Source: Limnohabitans sp. (GTDB lineage Bacteria; Pseudomonadota; Gammaproteobacteria; Burkholderiales; Burkholderiaceae_C). Taken from it: a DNA stretch of 64,000 nucleotides. A model generated the notes under the pieces. The model saw only the letters and a list, made by a program, of their open reading frames with translations, did not search any database and was not told the DNA's origin. Each line of letters begins with the position of its first letter. Position 1 is the stretch's first letter. Where the stretch lies: NCBI RefSeq assembly GCF_030158565.1, contig NZ_JAOASQ010000006.1, positions 1,921 through 65,920 of the forward strand. Reading direction: 5' to 3'. Position numbers and translations under genes: made by a program. Shown in pieces: positions 20,006 to 30,584 of the stretch.

Positions 20006-20958
20006 ACCCGTCGCTGGACGCCATCGCCATCGTCGGGCCCACGGCCAGCGGCAAAACCGCTGCGGCCCTGACCCTGGCGCAAGTCCTGCAGGCGCAAGGC
20101 GGCGCCGAGATCATCAGCGTGGACTCGGCCCTGGTGTACCGGGGCATGGACATTGGCACAGCCAAACCCAGCCGAGAAGAGCTGGCTGCCGTGCCGCACC
20201 ACCTGATCGACACGATCGACCCCTTGCAAAGCTACAGCGCCGCTGAATTTGCGCGCGATGCGACTCGGCTCATCGGTGAGATCCACGCCCGGGGCCGCAT
20301 GCCGCTGCTGGTGGGCGGCACCATGCTCTACCTCAAAGCCCTGCTCGAAGGCCTGAACGACATCCCCGCCGCCGACCCGCAGGTGCGCGAAGCCATTCAG
20401 GCCCGCGCCGAACAAGTGGGCTGGCCCGCCCTGCACGCCGAGCTGCAGCAGGTGGACCCGGTGACCGCCGCCCGCCTGGCCCCCGGCGACAGCCAGCGTG
20501 TGGGCCGCGCTCTGGAAGTATGGACTGCGACTGGCCGGACCTTGTCTTCCTTTCACCAAAGCGCCAAAGCCACAGCGCCCGATTGGCACATCCCGGTGTT
20601 GAGCCTGGAGCCGATGGACCGGACTTGGCTGCACCAGCGCATTGCCCAGCGTTTTGAGCTGATGATGGCGCAAGGCTTCATTCATGAGGTGCGCCAGCTG
20701 CGCGCCCGGGGTGACTTGACCCCCGACCTGCCCTCGATGCGCTGTGTGGGCTACCGCCAGGCCTGGCAAGGGCTGGACGAAGGCTGGAGCGAAAAAGAAA
20801 TCGCGGATCGCGGCATCTTTGCCACACGCCAACTGGCCAAACGCCAGATCACCTGGCTGCGCAGCATGGACAGCCGCCATGTGATCACCGCCGACGCACC
20901 CGATGCTTTGGCGCAAGTGCTGCAAACCGCACTGAACGCCCTCTCGCACACCCGATAA
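20002..20958 (+). CDS. miaA: tRNA dimethylallyltransferase MiaA
   Basis: [14 protein letters not shown]...[19 protein letters not shown]...RCVGYRQAW. Confidence 0.96.
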   Translation: MNPSLDAIAIVGPTASGKTAAALTLAQVLQAQGGAEIISVDSALVYRGMDIGTAKPSREELAAVPHHLIDTIDPLQSYSAAEFARDATRLIGEIHARGRMPLLVGGTMLYLKALLEGLNDIPAADPQVREAIQARAEQVGWPALHAELQQVDPVTAARLAPGDSQRVGRALEVWTATGRTLSSFHQSAKATAPDWHIPVLSLEPMDRTWLHQRIAQRFELMMAQGFIHEVRQLRARGDLTPDLPSMRCVGYRQAWQGLDEGWSEKEIADRGIFATRQLAKRQITWLRSMDSRHVITADAPDALAQVLQTALNALSHTR

Positions 20959-20967
20959 CCACATTTT

Positions 20968-21041
20968 GTAGGTCGGCGGCTTCAGCCCCGACATGGGCCT
21001 GTGCCCACGCCACCACTGTCGGAGCTGAAGCTCCGACCTAC
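20968..21041. repeat. GTAG-flanked inverted palindrome pair (family C, REP/BIME-like)
   Basis: GTAG-GTCGGCGGCTTCAGCCCCGAC ... GTCGGAGCTGAAGCTCCGAC-CTAC between convergent miaA and arfB. Confidence 0.88.
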
Positions 21042-21051
21042 GGGGTTCACG

Positions 21052-21450
21052 TTAATCTGACGCACGGCGTGAGGCTTTCAACTTGGACTGGATGGCCTTG
21101 CCCTGCAAACGCCGCTGCACCGCGCCATAGCTGGGTTTGGTGGCCTTGCGGGCTTTGGGCGCTTTGGCAAATTGGTCGAGCAGTTCGTACAGCCGAGTCC
21201 AAGCATCCTGGCGGTTGGCTTCTTGCGTGCGGTAACGCTGGGCCTTGATGATGAGCACGCCTTCTAGCGACAGGCGGCTGTCGCCCGACTGCAGCCAGCG
21301 CGCCTTGACGGCTTCGGGCAAGGATGAGCTTGCCACATCGAAACGCAGCTGGATGGCGGTGGAAACTTTGTTGACGTTTTGCCCGCCCGGGCCTTGGGCG
21401 CGGATGGCGGTCAATTCAACTTCGGCCTCGGGAATGTGCAGGGTGTTCAT
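21052..21450 (-). CDS. arfB: Peptidyl-tRNA hydrolase ArfB (YaeJ-type, GGQ)
   Basis: RAQGPGGQNVNKVSTAIQLRFDV; basic C-terminal tail. Confidence 0.92.
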   Translation of the reverse strand: MNTLHIPEAEVELTAIRAQGPGGQNVNKVSTAIQLRFDVASSSLPEAVKARWLQSGDSRLSLEGVLIIKAQRYRTQEANRQDAWTRLYELLDQFAKAPKARKATKPSYGAVQRRLQGKAIQSKLKASRRASD

Positions 21451-21509
21451 GGACTGCAGCGAGTATGCCGCAGAGGCTGCGACTGGGTGGTCATGAAGAC
21501 CACACAGCT

Positions 21510-21998
21510 TTATTGGAGCGGCTCTTTCAAGGCATCGGGTACAGGCAGCGGCAAGACGTCGATGCCTTCGTCCAGCAAGGCTTCGGTTTCTTCGCGCGTG
21601 GCCTGGCCACGGATGTTGCACTCTTCGCGTTCACCATAGTGGATCTTGCGGGCTTCTTCGGCAAATTGGGTGCCCACATCTTCGGTGTTGGCCATGACGT
21701 GGCGCACCATGTGCAGCAAGGCCGCTTGCATTTGCGCCAGGGGATGGGCGTCCGTTGCGGCAGGCATGGCGGGCGCGGCGCTTGGGGCAGCGGCCTCTGG
21801 CGCTGCAGGCGTTTGGACAGGCTCTGTGCCGTGCCCCAGGTTCAGGCGCGGTGCCGACAGCATTTTGGTGATCTCGCTGTCGTTGCACATGGGGCACGTG
21901 ACCAGTCCCCGCGCACGTTGCGCGTCGTAATCGTCCTGCGAGCCGAACCAGCCTTCAAAGCTGTGGCCCTGACGGCACTGGAGGTCAAGGACTTTCAT
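21510..21998 (-). CDS. DUF1178 family protein
   Basis: MKVLDLQCRQGHSFEGWFGSQDDYDAQRARGLVTCPMCN. Confidence 0.9.
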   Translation of the reverse strand: MKVLDLQCRQGHSFEGWFGSQDDYDAQRARGLVTCPMCNDSEITKMLSAPRLNLGHGTEPVQTPAAPEAAAPSAAPAMPAATDAHPLAQMQAALLHMVRHVMANTEDVGTQFAEEARKIHYGEREECNIRGQATREETEALLDEGIDVLPLPVPDALKEPLQ

Positions 21999-22007
21999 GC
22001 GGAATGT

Positions 22008-22595
22008 TCAGGTGGCGCTTTGCCAAGTCAGCGGCCATGCGCCTGACAAGACATTTTGCAACCAAAGCGCTCCCGTGAGGGTTTTGGCGTCGGTCACCAG
22101 ACCTTGCTGGCACCAGGCCATCAGTTCGTCGGGGCTGGCGGTGAACACGTCCAGAAACTCCTCTGCGTCCAGCTGGCGCTCGCCCAATCTGAGGTCTCGC
22201 GCAAACCAGATCTCGATCACTTCGGTTGAATAAGCGATCACCGGGTGAAGCACACCCGCTTTGGCCCATTCGCGGGCACGGTAACCGGTCTCTTCCATCA
22301 GCTCGCGCTGCGCGCAGAGCCAAGGGTCTTCGCCCGCGTCCAGCTTGCCTGCCGGGAACTCGATCATGACCTGCCCCACCGGGTAGCGGAACTGACGCTC
22401 CAGCACCAAGCGCAGGCTGCCATCGGGCATTTGCAGCATGGGGATCACCATCACTGCACCGGGGTGAATCACGTATTCACGGGTGGCCAAGCCTTGGTTG
22501 GGCAGACGGACCGTGTCCCGGAAAGCGTGCAAGAAATGACCGCGCAGCAACTCCTCTTGCGAGACGCGGTGCTCGATCAGATGATCGTCAGACAT
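22008..22595 (-). CDS. NUDIX hydrolase (ADP-ribose pyrophosphatase-like)
   Basis: Nudix box region GKLDAGEDPWLCAQRELMEETGYRA. Confidence 0.92.
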   Translation of the reverse strand: MSDDHLIEHRVSQEELLRGHFLHAFRDTVRLPNQGLATREYVIHPGAVMVIPMLQMPDGSLRLVLERQFRYPVGQVMIEFPAGKLDAGEDPWLCAQRELMEETGYRAREWAKAGVLHPVIAYSTEVIEIWFARDLRLGERQLDAEEFLDVFTASPDELMAWCQQGLVTDAKTLTGALWLQNVLSGAWPLTWQSAT

Positions 22596-22623
22596 GAGGG
22601 AACTCAGTGCAAACCGACAGCGC

Positions 22624-22926
22624 TCAATGCTGGCGGTGCATCAGGTAACGGTAGACGAAACCTGGAAAGGCCAAGGTCACAAACATGGTGCCGGTGATGG
22701 CATAAAACTCCCAGCCTTGGGGAGCGATTTGGCCACCGTGGTTTTCCAGCGCCAAGCCCACAGCGCCGACCACAAAGTACAGCAGCACCAACTCAGCCAG
22801 CCGGATGGCCAGTGATTTGGTGCTGCGAGAGGGACCGACCAGCAGGATGCTCTGGTTGGCAAACGGCAGGTTGGCGGCCAGCAATGCCAGCGCGATCAAG
22901 ATGCCGATTTGCCAGGACGTGGACAT
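22624..22926 (-). CDS. DUF2818 family membrane protein
   Basis: 100 aa hydrophobic protein immediately downstream of nuoN. Confidence 0.82.
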   Translation of the reverse strand: MSTSWQIGILIALALLAANLPFANQSILLVGPSRSTKSLAIRLAELVLLYFVVGAVGLALENHGGQIAPQGWEFYAITGTMFVTLAFPGFVYRYLMHRQH

Positions 22927-22936
22927 GCTTGAAAGA

Positions 22937-24427
22937 TCAGACCGCCAGCATGCGGGCGACAGCGTCGGCGCACAAAGCCATCAGCGCACCAGGCGCCATG
23001 CCCAGCACCAGGACCAGCAAACCGTTCATGGACAGCACCACACGCACATCGGCATCGGCCGAGACGGTGGTGGCCGTCACAGGCTCATCAAAGTACATGA
23101 CCTTGACAACGCGCAGGTAGTAGAAGGCGCCAATCAAGGACATGATCACGGCAAAGATCGCCAGGCCGATGTAGAAACCTTGACCCGAAGCCACCAGGGA
23201 TTGCAACACGGCCAGCTTGGCGTAGAAGCCGACCATGGGCGGGATACCGGCCAGAGAAAACAGACAAACGGCCATCACACCTGCGTACAGCGGGCTGCGC
23301 TGGTTCAGGCCAGCCAAGTCAGAAATCTCTTCGCTCTCGAACCCTTGACGGGCCAGCAGCATGATGATGCCGAAGCTGGCCAAAGTGGTCAGCACATAAC
23401 CGACGATGTAGAACATGGCCGAGCTGTAGGCGTTGGCCGCCAGAGTGGTCTGGCCGTTGATGACCCCTGCCACGAAGCCCAGCAAAACAAAGCCCATTTG
23501 CGCGATGGTCGAGAAAGCCAGCATGCGCTTGAGGTTGGTCTGAGCGATCGCAGCCAGGTTACCGATCAGCAAGGAGCCAATCGCCAGGAAGGACAACATC
23601 TGTTGCCAGTCGATGGCCAAAGGCAGCAGGCCTTCGACCAGCAAGCGGATCATGATGCCGAATGCCGCGAGCTTGGGCGCGCCACCGATCAGCAGCGTGG
23701 CGGCTGTGGGGGCACCTTGGTAAACGTCAGGGATCCACATGTGGAAAGGCACGGCACCGATCTTGAATGCCAAACCAGCCACGATGAAGACCAGACCGAA
23801 CACCAGCACTTGGTGGTTGACTTGACCCGAAGCGATGGCTTTGAGCACAGCGGCCAGCTCCAGGCTGCCGGTCGCGCCGTACATCATGGACATGCCGTAC
23901 AGCAGGAAGCCCGAAGCCATCGCGCCGAGCACGAAGTACTTCATGGCCGCTTCAGTGGCTTGAGCATTGTCACGACGCAAGGCCACCAGCGCGTAGCTCG
24001 ACAAGGTCAGCAATTCAAGGCCCAAGTAGATGACCAGGAAGTTTTGACCAGAAATCATCACGCTCATGCCCAGCAAGGCAAACATGCTCAGGCTGAACAA
24101 CTCACCGCCGCGCAGCATGTCGCGATCAGCCGCGTAGGGACGCGAGTACACCAAGGTCACCATCACGGCGATCGAGGCAAAGCACTTGAGCCAATGGCCC
24201 ATCGGGTCGCTGACCACCAGGTGGCCAAAGCCATACAGGGTCTGACCGGCGTCGGCGTACATGGCGTTGAGCCAGGCCACGCCACCCAAAGACAACAATG
24301 TCAAGGCATAGGTGGCGGTGCGCTTGGGGCTCTTCACGAACAGGTCGGCCAGCGCGATCACGCAAGCCATGACCAGCAACACGATTTCAGGATAGATCGT
24401 CATCCAGCTGGTGGTGTCCATCATCAT
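22937..24427 (-). CDS. nuoN: NADH-quinone oxidoreductase subunit N
   Basis: Proton antiporter-like polytopic protein, terminal position in nuo operon. Confidence 0.95.
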   Translation of the reverse strand: MMMDTTSWMTIYPEIVLLVMACVIALADLFVKSPKRTATYALTLLSLGGVAWLNAMYADAGQTLYGFGHLVVSDPMGHWLKCFASIAVMVTLVYSRPYAADRDMLRGGELFSLSMFALLGMSVMISGQNFLVIYLGLELLTLSSYALVALRRDNAQATEAAMKYFVLGAMASGFLLYGMSMMYGATGSLELAAVLKAIASGQVNHQVLVFGLVFIVAGLAFKIGAVPFHMWIPDVYQGAPTAATLLIGGAPKLAAFGIMIRLLVEGLLPLAIDWQQMLSFLAIGSLLIGNLAAIAQTNLKRMLAFSTIAQMGFVLLGFVAGVINGQTTLAANAYSSAMFYIVGYVLTTLASFGIIMLLARQGFESEEISDLAGLNQRSPLYAGVMAVCLFSLAGIPPMVGFYAKLAVLQSLVASGQGFYIGLAIFAVIMSLIGAFYYLRVVKVMYFDEPVTATTVSADADVRVVLSMNGLLVLVLGMAPGALMALCADAVARMLAV

Positions 24428-24458
24428 TCTTTCTTTTCTTCAGTTCAGTACTGAATGG

Positions 24459-25937
24459 TCATTGGGGCAATTTGGACAGGGCCACGTGCTTGAGCAAGTC
24501 GGCCACCGAGGTATCCATCACGTCGGTGAATGGCTTGGGGTACAGGCCCATGTAGAGCACGGCAATGGCCAGCAAAGCCATGACCAGGAATTCACGGCTG
24601 TTGATGTCTGTCAGTTCCTTGACGTCGTCGTTGACCACAGGACCAAGGTACACGCGCTTGAACATCCACAGGGTGTAGGCGGCGCCAAAGATCAGTGCCG
24701 AAGCCGCCAGTGCGCCGATCCAGAAGTTGAACTTCACGGCACCCAGGATCACCATCCACTCGCCCACGAAACCGGCTGTGCCTGGCAGGCCGCAGTTGGC
24801 CATCGAGAACAGCAAGGCAAAAGCGGCGAACTTGGGCATGGTGTTGACCACACCGCCGTAGCTGGCGATCTCACGCGAGTGAACGCGGTCATACAAAACA
24901 CCGATCGACAGGAACATGGCCGCCGACACGAAACCGTGAGCGATCATCTGAACGATGCCACCCGACACGCCCAGCGGGTTGAAGATGAAAAAGCCCAAGG
25001 TCACAAAGCCCATGTGTGCGACCGATGAATAAGCCACCAGCTTTTTCATGTCTTGTTGCACCATCGCAACCAAGCCCACATAGACCACGGCCACCAGGGA
25101 CAGCACGATCATGAAAGTGCCCCACTCGTGCGCAGCGTCCGGTGCGATGGGCATCGAGAAACGCAGGAAGCCATAAGCACCGAGCTTGAGCATGATGGCG
25201 GCCAGCACAGCCGAGCCGCCGGTGGGAGCTTCGACGTGAACGTCTGGCAACCAGGTGTGGAAAGGCCACATGGGGACTTTCACGGCAAAAGCGGCAAAGA
25301 AGGCAAAGAACAACAAGGTCTGCACGTGACCGGCCAAAGGCAGCTTGTGCCAGGCCAGGATGTCAAAACTGCCGTTCGATGCGGTGTACAGGTAGATGAG
25401 CGCAATCAGCGTCAGCAGCGAACCCATCAGGGTGTACAAGAAGAACTTGAATGCAGCGTAGATCTTGTTCGGGCCACCCCAGATCCCGATGATCAGGTAC
25501 ATCGGGATCAGCGTGGCTTCAAAGAAGACGTAGAACAACATGCCGTCGAGGGCACTGAACACACCGATCATCAGACCCGAGAGGATCAGGAAGGCGGCCA
25601 TGTACTGGTTGACTTTGCGGGTGATGACTTCCCAGCCCGCAATGACCACGATCACATTGATGAAAGCGGTCAGCAACACGAACCACAGCGAGATGCCGTC
25701 CACACCCAGGTGGTAGTGCACGTTGAAGCGCTCGATCCAGGTGTACTTTTCGACAAACTGCATGGCCGAAGTACCGAGCTCAAAGCCCTTGTACAACGGC
25801 AAGGTGATCAGGAAACTGAGCACAGAGCCGATCAACGCCACCCAGCGCACGGCGCGGGCTTGGCTGTCACGACCGATGGCCAGCAAGATGACGCCGAAAA
25901 CAATCGGTGTCCAGATGGCAAGGCTTAACAATCCCAT
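24459..25937 (-). CDS. nuoM: NADH-quinone oxidoreductase subunit M
   Basis: LGVDGISLWFVLLTAFINVI...VAYSSVAHMGFV; operon context. Confidence 0.95.
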   Translation of the reverse strand: MGLLSLAIWTPIVFGVILLAIGRDSQARAVRWVALIGSVLSFLITLPLYKGFELGTSAMQFVEKYTWIERFNVHYHLGVDGISLWFVLLTAFINVIVVIAGWEVITRKVNQYMAAFLILSGLMIGVFSALDGMLFYVFFEATLIPMYLIIGIWGGPNKIYAAFKFFLYTLMGSLLTLIALIYLYTASNGSFDILAWHKLPLAGHVQTLLFFAFFAAFAVKVPMWPFHTWLPDVHVEAPTGGSAVLAAIMLKLGAYGFLRFSMPIAPDAAHEWGTFMIVLSLVAVVYVGLVAMVQQDMKKLVAYSSVAHMGFVTLGFFIFNPLGVSGGIVQMIAHGFVSAAMFLSIGVLYDRVHSREIASYGGVVNTMPKFAAFALLFSMANCGLPGTAGFVGEWMVILGAVKFNFWIGALAASALIFGAAYTLWMFKRVYLGPVVNDDVKELTDINSREFLVMALLAIAVLYMGLYPKPFTDVMDTSVADLLKHVALSKLPQ

Positions 25938-25957
25938 TTTTATTGTCCTCTAAACCG

Positions 25958-27976
25958 TTAAGCGAGCCAGACGAAATACGTCATCAGCGCGAACACACCC
26001 AGGATCATGACCAGGGCATAGTGGTACAGGTAGCCCGACTGGAAGCGGCGCACGGCTCCAGAGATCAGACCCACCACTTTCCAGGAACCGTTGACCACCA
26101 GGCCATCGATCAAGGCGCGGTCGCCCACTTTCCACAAACCGGAGCCGAGCAAACGCGCACCGCGGGCCAGGATGTTTTCGTTGATCCAGTCCAGGAAATA
26201 CTTGTTCTCGAGGATGACGATCACGGGACGCAAAACACGTGCGAAGAATGCAGGCACTTTGGGGTTGACGAGGTACATGTACCAGGACACCACCACACCT
26301 GCCAAAGCCAGCCAGAAAGGTGCCGTGCTCAGGGCGTGCACTGCCATGGCCACGGGGCCGTGGAACATCTCGGCCATTTCTTCCATCACGGGGTGCTTCT
26401 CGGCGTTCACGAAGATCACGTCTTTGAAGAACTCGCCGTAGAGCATGGGCTCGATCGCCATGAAGCCGATCACCACCGAAGGAATCGCCAACAAGACCAA
26501 GGGCACGGTCACGACCCATGGGGACTCGTGGGGTTCGTGGTGATCGTCGTGGCCATGACCGTGGTCGTCGTGACCATGGTGGGCGTCCGGGTTCTGGTCG
26601 TAGCGTTCCTTGCCGTGGAAGACCAGGAAGTACATGCGGAACGAATAGAAAGCGGTCACAAAGACACCGGCCAGCACGGCGAAGTTGGCAAAGCCAGCGG
26701 CAGCCAGATGGCTTTCATGCACCGCTTCGATGATGCTGTCCTTCGAGTAAAAACCCGAGAAGAACGGCGTGCCGATCAATGCCAGCGAACCGAGCAAGGA
26801 AGTGATCCAGGTGATGGGCATGTACTTGCGCACGCCGCCCATCCAGCGGATGTCCTGGTTGTGGTGCATGCCCATGATGACGGAGCCGGCACCCAAGAAC
26901 AGCAAGGCCTTGAAGAAAGCGTGCGTCATCAGGTGGAACACGGCGACCGAGTAAGCCGATGCGCCCAGGGCCACGGTCATGTAACCGAGCTGCGACAAGG
27001 TGGAGTAAGCCACCACGCGCTTGATGTCGTTCTGGATGATGCCCAGGAAACCCATGAACAGCGCGGTGATCGCGCCGATCACCATCATGAAGGACAGCGC
27101 CGTGTCGGACAGCTCGAACAGCGGCGACATGCGCGCGACCATGAAGATGCCGGCGGTCACCATCGTCGCCGCGTGGATCAGCGCCGAGATCGGCGTCGGG
27201 CCTTCCATCGAGTCGGGCAGCCACACATGCAGCGGGAACTGCGCGCTCTTGCCCATCGCGCCGATGAACAGGCAGATGCAGATCACGGTGATCAGCATCC
27301 AGTCGGTGCCCGGCAGGTTCAGCTTGGCGAGTTCGTCGGCCTTGGCGAAGGCCTCGGTGTAGTTCAGCGTGCCGGCGTAGGCGACGATCAGGCCGATGCC
27401 GAGGATGAAGCCGAAGTCGCCGACGCGGTTGACCAGGAAGGCCTTCATGTTGGCGGCGATCGCTGTCGGCTTCTTGTAATAGAAACCGATCAGCAGGTAC
27501 GACACCAGGCCCACCGCCTCCCAGCCGAAGAACAGCTGCAGCATGTTGTTGCTCATCACGAGCATCAACATCGAGAAGGTGAACAGCGAGATGTAGCTGA
27601 AGAAGCGCTGGTAGCCGTCTTCCTCGGCCATGTAGCCGATGGTGTAGATGTGCACCATCAGCGACACGAAGGTCACCACGCACATCATCATGGCCGTGAG
27701 GCTGTCGATCAGGAAGCCCACTTCCATCTTGAGGCCACCGACCACCATCCAGGTGTAGAGGGTCTCGTTGAATCGGGCACCGTCGATCACGCTCTTGAGC
27801 GTCATGGCCGACAGGATGAAAGCCACCAACACGCCCAGAATGGTCAGGGTGTGCGACAGGCGACGGCCAATCCAGTTGCCACCGAATTGCGTACCAAAAA
27901 TACCGGCCAGTGCCGAGCCCACCAGGGGCGCGAGCGGCACAGCCAGCAGCGTGCTTGCGTTGAGGGTTTGACTCAT
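25958..27976 (-). CDS. nuoL: NADH-quinone oxidoreductase subunit L
   Basis: FLVNRVGDFGFILGIG...STLSQLGYMTVALG; start at ATG 27976 (MSQTLNASTLL). Confidence 0.95.
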   Translation of the reverse strand: MSQTLNASTLLAVPLAPLVGSALAGIFGTQFGGNWIGRRLSHTLTILGVLVAFILSAMTLKSVIDGARFNETLYTWMVVGGLKMEVGFLIDSLTAMMMCVVTFVSLMVHIYTIGYMAEEDGYQRFFSYISLFTFSMLMLVMSNNMLQLFFGWEAVGLVSYLLIGFYYKKPTAIAANMKAFLVNRVGDFGFILGIGLIVAYAGTLNYTEAFAKADELAKLNLPGTDWMLITVICICLFIGAMGKSAQFPLHVWLPDSMEGPTPISALIHAATMVTAGIFMVARMSPLFELSDTALSFMMVIGAITALFMGFLGIIQNDIKRVVAYSTLSQLGYMTVALGASAYSVAVFHLMTHAFFKALLFLGAGSVIMGMHHNQDIRWMGGVRKYMPITWITSLLGSLALIGTPFFSGFYSKDSIIEAVHESHLAAAGFANFAVLAGVFVTAFYSFRMYFLVFHGKERYDQNPDAHHGHDDHGHGHDDHHEPHESPWVVTVPLVLLAIPSVVIGFMAIEPMLYGEFFKDVIFVNAEKHPVMEEMAEMFHGPVAMAVHALSTAPFWLALAGVVVSWYMYLVNPKVPAFFARVLRPVIVILENKYFLDWINENILARGARLLGSGLWKVGDRALIDGLVVNGSWKVVGLISGAVRRFQSGYLYHYALVMILGVFALMTYFVWLA

Positions 27977-27983
27977 ATTCTTA

Positions 27984-28295
27984 TTAACCCTTGAGCGAAT
28001 TGAGTTCGTCCACGTTGATGCTGTTCTTGTTGCGGAACAACAGCACGAGGATGGCCAAGCCGATGGCCGATTCAGCAGCCGCCACCGTGAGGATGAAGAA
28101 CACGAACACTTGGCCGTGCATGTCACCCAGGTAGTGCGAGAAGGCCACAAAGTTCATGTTCACGGCCAGCAACATCAATTCAATGGCCATGAGCAAGACG
28201 ATCAGGTTCTTGCGGTTCAAGAAAATGCCGATCACGGCCAATGCAAACAGCATGGCGCCGAGCGACAAGAAATGTCCGAGGGTCAAGGCCATCAT
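27984..28295 (-). CDS. nuoK: NADH-quinone oxidoreductase subunit K
   Basis: [39 protein letters not shown]. Confidence 0.95.
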   Translation of the reverse strand: MMALTLGHFLSLGAMLFALAVIGIFLNRKNLIVLLMAIELMLLAVNMNFVAFSHYLGDMHGQVFVFFILTVAAAESAIGLAILVLLFRNKNSINVDELNSLKG

Positions 28296-28942
28296 TTGTT
28301 CTCCTGTGCAGCTTCGGGTGCCACGGGGGCTGGGGCTGCCTGGGTGGCCGCCACTTTGACGACCTTCATGCGGTCAGCCGCGCGCACTCGGACCTGAATC
28401 GAGGGGTTGATCGCCTTGCTGTCCTTGCGCTCACGCAAAGTCAGGGCAATCGCCGCCACCATGGCCACCAGCAAGATCGACGCAGCGATCTGGATGGGCA
28501 TCAGGTATTCGGTGTACAGCAAGATGCCCAGGGCTTTGCTGTTGGACACCGGTGCTGCACCGGCAACCAACGCCACCGCCTTGGGTACTTCGGACAAACG
28601 GAAACCGCTCATCAGGACTGCGCCCATTTCAAGGGCCACGATGGCCCCCAAAGTTGCAGCCAAAGGAAAGTTTTTCCAAAAGCCCTGACGCAGCGTGTCG
28701 ATGTTGATGTCCAGCATCATCACCACGAACAGGAAAAGCACCATCACCGCCCCCAGGTAAACCAGCACCAAAGTGATGGCCAGGAATTCGGCGTTGAGCA
28801 GCAGCCAGATGGCTGAGGCCTGGGAAAAGGCCAACATGAGGTACAGCACAGCGTGCACAGGGTTGCGCGCCGTCACCACCCGGAAGGCTGAAAACATCAG
28901 CACCACCGAGAAGAGGTAGAAGAAACCGGTCTTGACGTCCAT
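28292..28942 (-). CDS. nuoJ: NADH-quinone oxidoreductase subunit J
   Basis: Polytopic protein with [14 protein letters not shown]; operon position. Confidence 0.94.
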   Translation of the reverse strand: MDVKTGFFYLFSVVLMFSAFRVVTARNPVHAVLYLMLAFSQASAIWLLLNAEFLAITLVLVYLGAVMVLFLFVVMMLDINIDTLRQGFWKNFPLAATLGAIVALEMGAVLMSGFRLSEVPKAVALVAGAAPVSNSKALGILLYTEYLMPIQIAASILLVAMVAAIALTLRERKDSKAINPSIQVRVRAADRMKVVKVAATQAAPAPVAPEAAQENK

Positions 28943-28980
28943 AGGTCTGTCTTTTTTAAATGTTCAGGACTGGGCCACGT

Positions 28981-29505
28981 TCAACGGTAAGGCGCATCGG
29001 CCGCTTTGGCTGCTGCGATCTCTTTTTCGTAACGGTCGCCCACGGCCAGCAACATGTCCTTGGTGAAGTACAGGTCGCCACGTTTTTCGCCGTGGTATTC
29101 GAAGATTTGCGTCTCGACGATGGAGTCCACCGGGCAGCTTTCTTCACAGAAGCCACAGAAGATGCACTTGGTCAGGTCGATGTCGTAGCGCGTGGTACGG
29201 CGTGAACCGTCTTCGCGCTGACCCGCCTCGATGGTGATGGCCATCGCGGGGCAAACGGCTTCGCAAAGTTTGCAGGCGATGCAGCGCTCTTCACCGTTGT
29301 CATAACGGCGCAGCGCATGCAGGCCACGGAAACGGGGCGACAGCGGTGTTTTTTCTTCCGGGAACTGCACCGTCACCTTGCGGGCGAAAGCGTAGCGTCC
29401 GGTCAGGGCCATGCCCTTGAACAACTCCACGAGCATGAAGCTCTTGAGGAAGTCCTTGATGGAGAAAGAAGATGTCATGGTGGTCATGTTCTGTACACCG
29501 CTCAT
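28981..29505 (-). CDS. nuoI: NADH-quinone oxidoreductase subunit I
   Basis: [12 protein letters not shown] and [14 protein letters not shown] 2x[4Fe-4S]; start uncertain (29505, 29487 or 29478). Confidence 0.94.
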   Translation of the reverse strand: MSGVQNMTTMTSSFSIKDFLKSFMLVELFKGMALTGRYAFARKVTVQFPEEKTPLSPRFRGLHALRRYDNGEERCIACKLCEAVCPAMAITIEAGQREDGSRRTTRYDIDLTKCIFCGFCEESCPVDSIVETQIFEYHGEKRGDLYFTKDMLLAVGDRYEKEIAAAKAADAPYR

Positions 29506-30584
29506 TTCCAGATGTTCCAGGGTGAGAACAGCCAAGCGCCCACCACCAGCAGCCACACCAAGGTGACCGGAATGAAAATCTTCCAGCCCAGACGCATGAT
29601 CTGGTCGTAACGGAAGCGCGGGAAGGTGGCGCGGATCCAGATGAACATGGACACGACCAGGAAAGTTTTCAGGCCCAGCCAGATCCAACCGGGGATCCAG
29701 TTGAACAAGGCGCTGTCGATGGGCGACAACCAGCCGCCCAGGAACATGATCACGGCCAGGATGGACACGAGCCACATGCTGGCGTATTCGGCCAGGAAGA
29801 AGATCGCAAAGCCCATGCCCGAGTACTCGACCATGTGACCGGCCACGATTTCGGCTTCGCCTTCGACCACGTCAAAGGGGTGACGGTTGGTTTCGGCCAC
29901 GCCAGAGATCAGGTACACCAAGAAAATCGGCAACAGGGGCAGCCAGTTCCAGGACAGGAAGTTCAGACCCATGCGGGCCATGCTGCCTTTGTCTTGTGCC
30001 AGCACGATGTCGGTCAGGTTCATGCTGCCCGAGACCATCAGGACGACCAGGAAACAGAAACCCATCGCGATTTCGTAGCTCACCATCTGGGCCGAGGCAC
30101 GCAAAGCGCCCAGGAAGGCGTACTTGGAGTTCGATGCCCAACCGGCAATGATCACGCCGTACACCTCGATCGAAGTGATGGCCATCACCAGCATCAAACC
30201 GGTGTTGATGTTGGTCAGCGCCACTTCAGGGCCAAAGGGGATCGCCACCCAGGCAGCCAGCGCGGGCATGATGGCCATGATCGGGCCCAAGCGGAACAAG
30301 CCTTGGCTGGCCGCGGTGGGGTTGATCAATTCCTTGGTCAGCAGCTTGAGCGCATCGGCGATCGGCTGCAGCAAGCCCATGGGGCCCACGCGGTTGGGAC
30401 CATGACGCACTTGCATGAAGCCCAGCAGCTTGCGCTCCCACAGCGTCAGGTAAGCCACAGCACCCATCAGCGGGGCCAGGATGGCCACGATCTTGAGCAG
30501 GATCCAGAGCACTGGCCAGACCATGGTGGCCCACCAAGTGGCAGCGACCAGGTTCAGGCCGCCGTTGTACAAAGCGTCAATCAT
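29502..30584 (-). CDS. nuoH: NADH-quinone oxidoreductase subunit H
   Basis: [33 protein letters not shown]. Confidence 0.96.
   Translation of the reverse strand: MIDALYNGGLNLVAATWWATMVWPVLWILLKIVAILAPLMGAVAYLTLWERKLLGFMQVRHGPNRVGPMGLLQPIADALKLLTKELINPTAASQGLFRLGPIMAIMPALAAWVAIPFGPEVALTNINTGLMLVMAITSIEVYGVIIAGWASNSKYAFLGALRASAQMVSYEIAMGFCFLVVLMVSGSMNLTDIVLAQDKGSMARMGLNFLSWNWLPLLPIFLVYLISGVAETNRHPFDVVEGEAEIVAGHMVEYSGMGFAIFFLAEYASMWLVSILAVIMFLGGWLSPIDSALFNWIPGWIWLGLKTFLVVSMFIWIRATFPRFRYDQIMRLGWKIFIPVTLVWLLVVGAWLFSPWNIWK

Noticed and set aside
22805-24454. 549-aa + strand ORF
   Set aside because: Antisense to nuoN; low-complexity polar composition typical of a shadow ORF.
25907-27994. 695-aa + strand ORF
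   Set aside because: Antisense to nuoL; His/Gln/Asp-rich shadow of hydrophobic codons, no recognisable domain.
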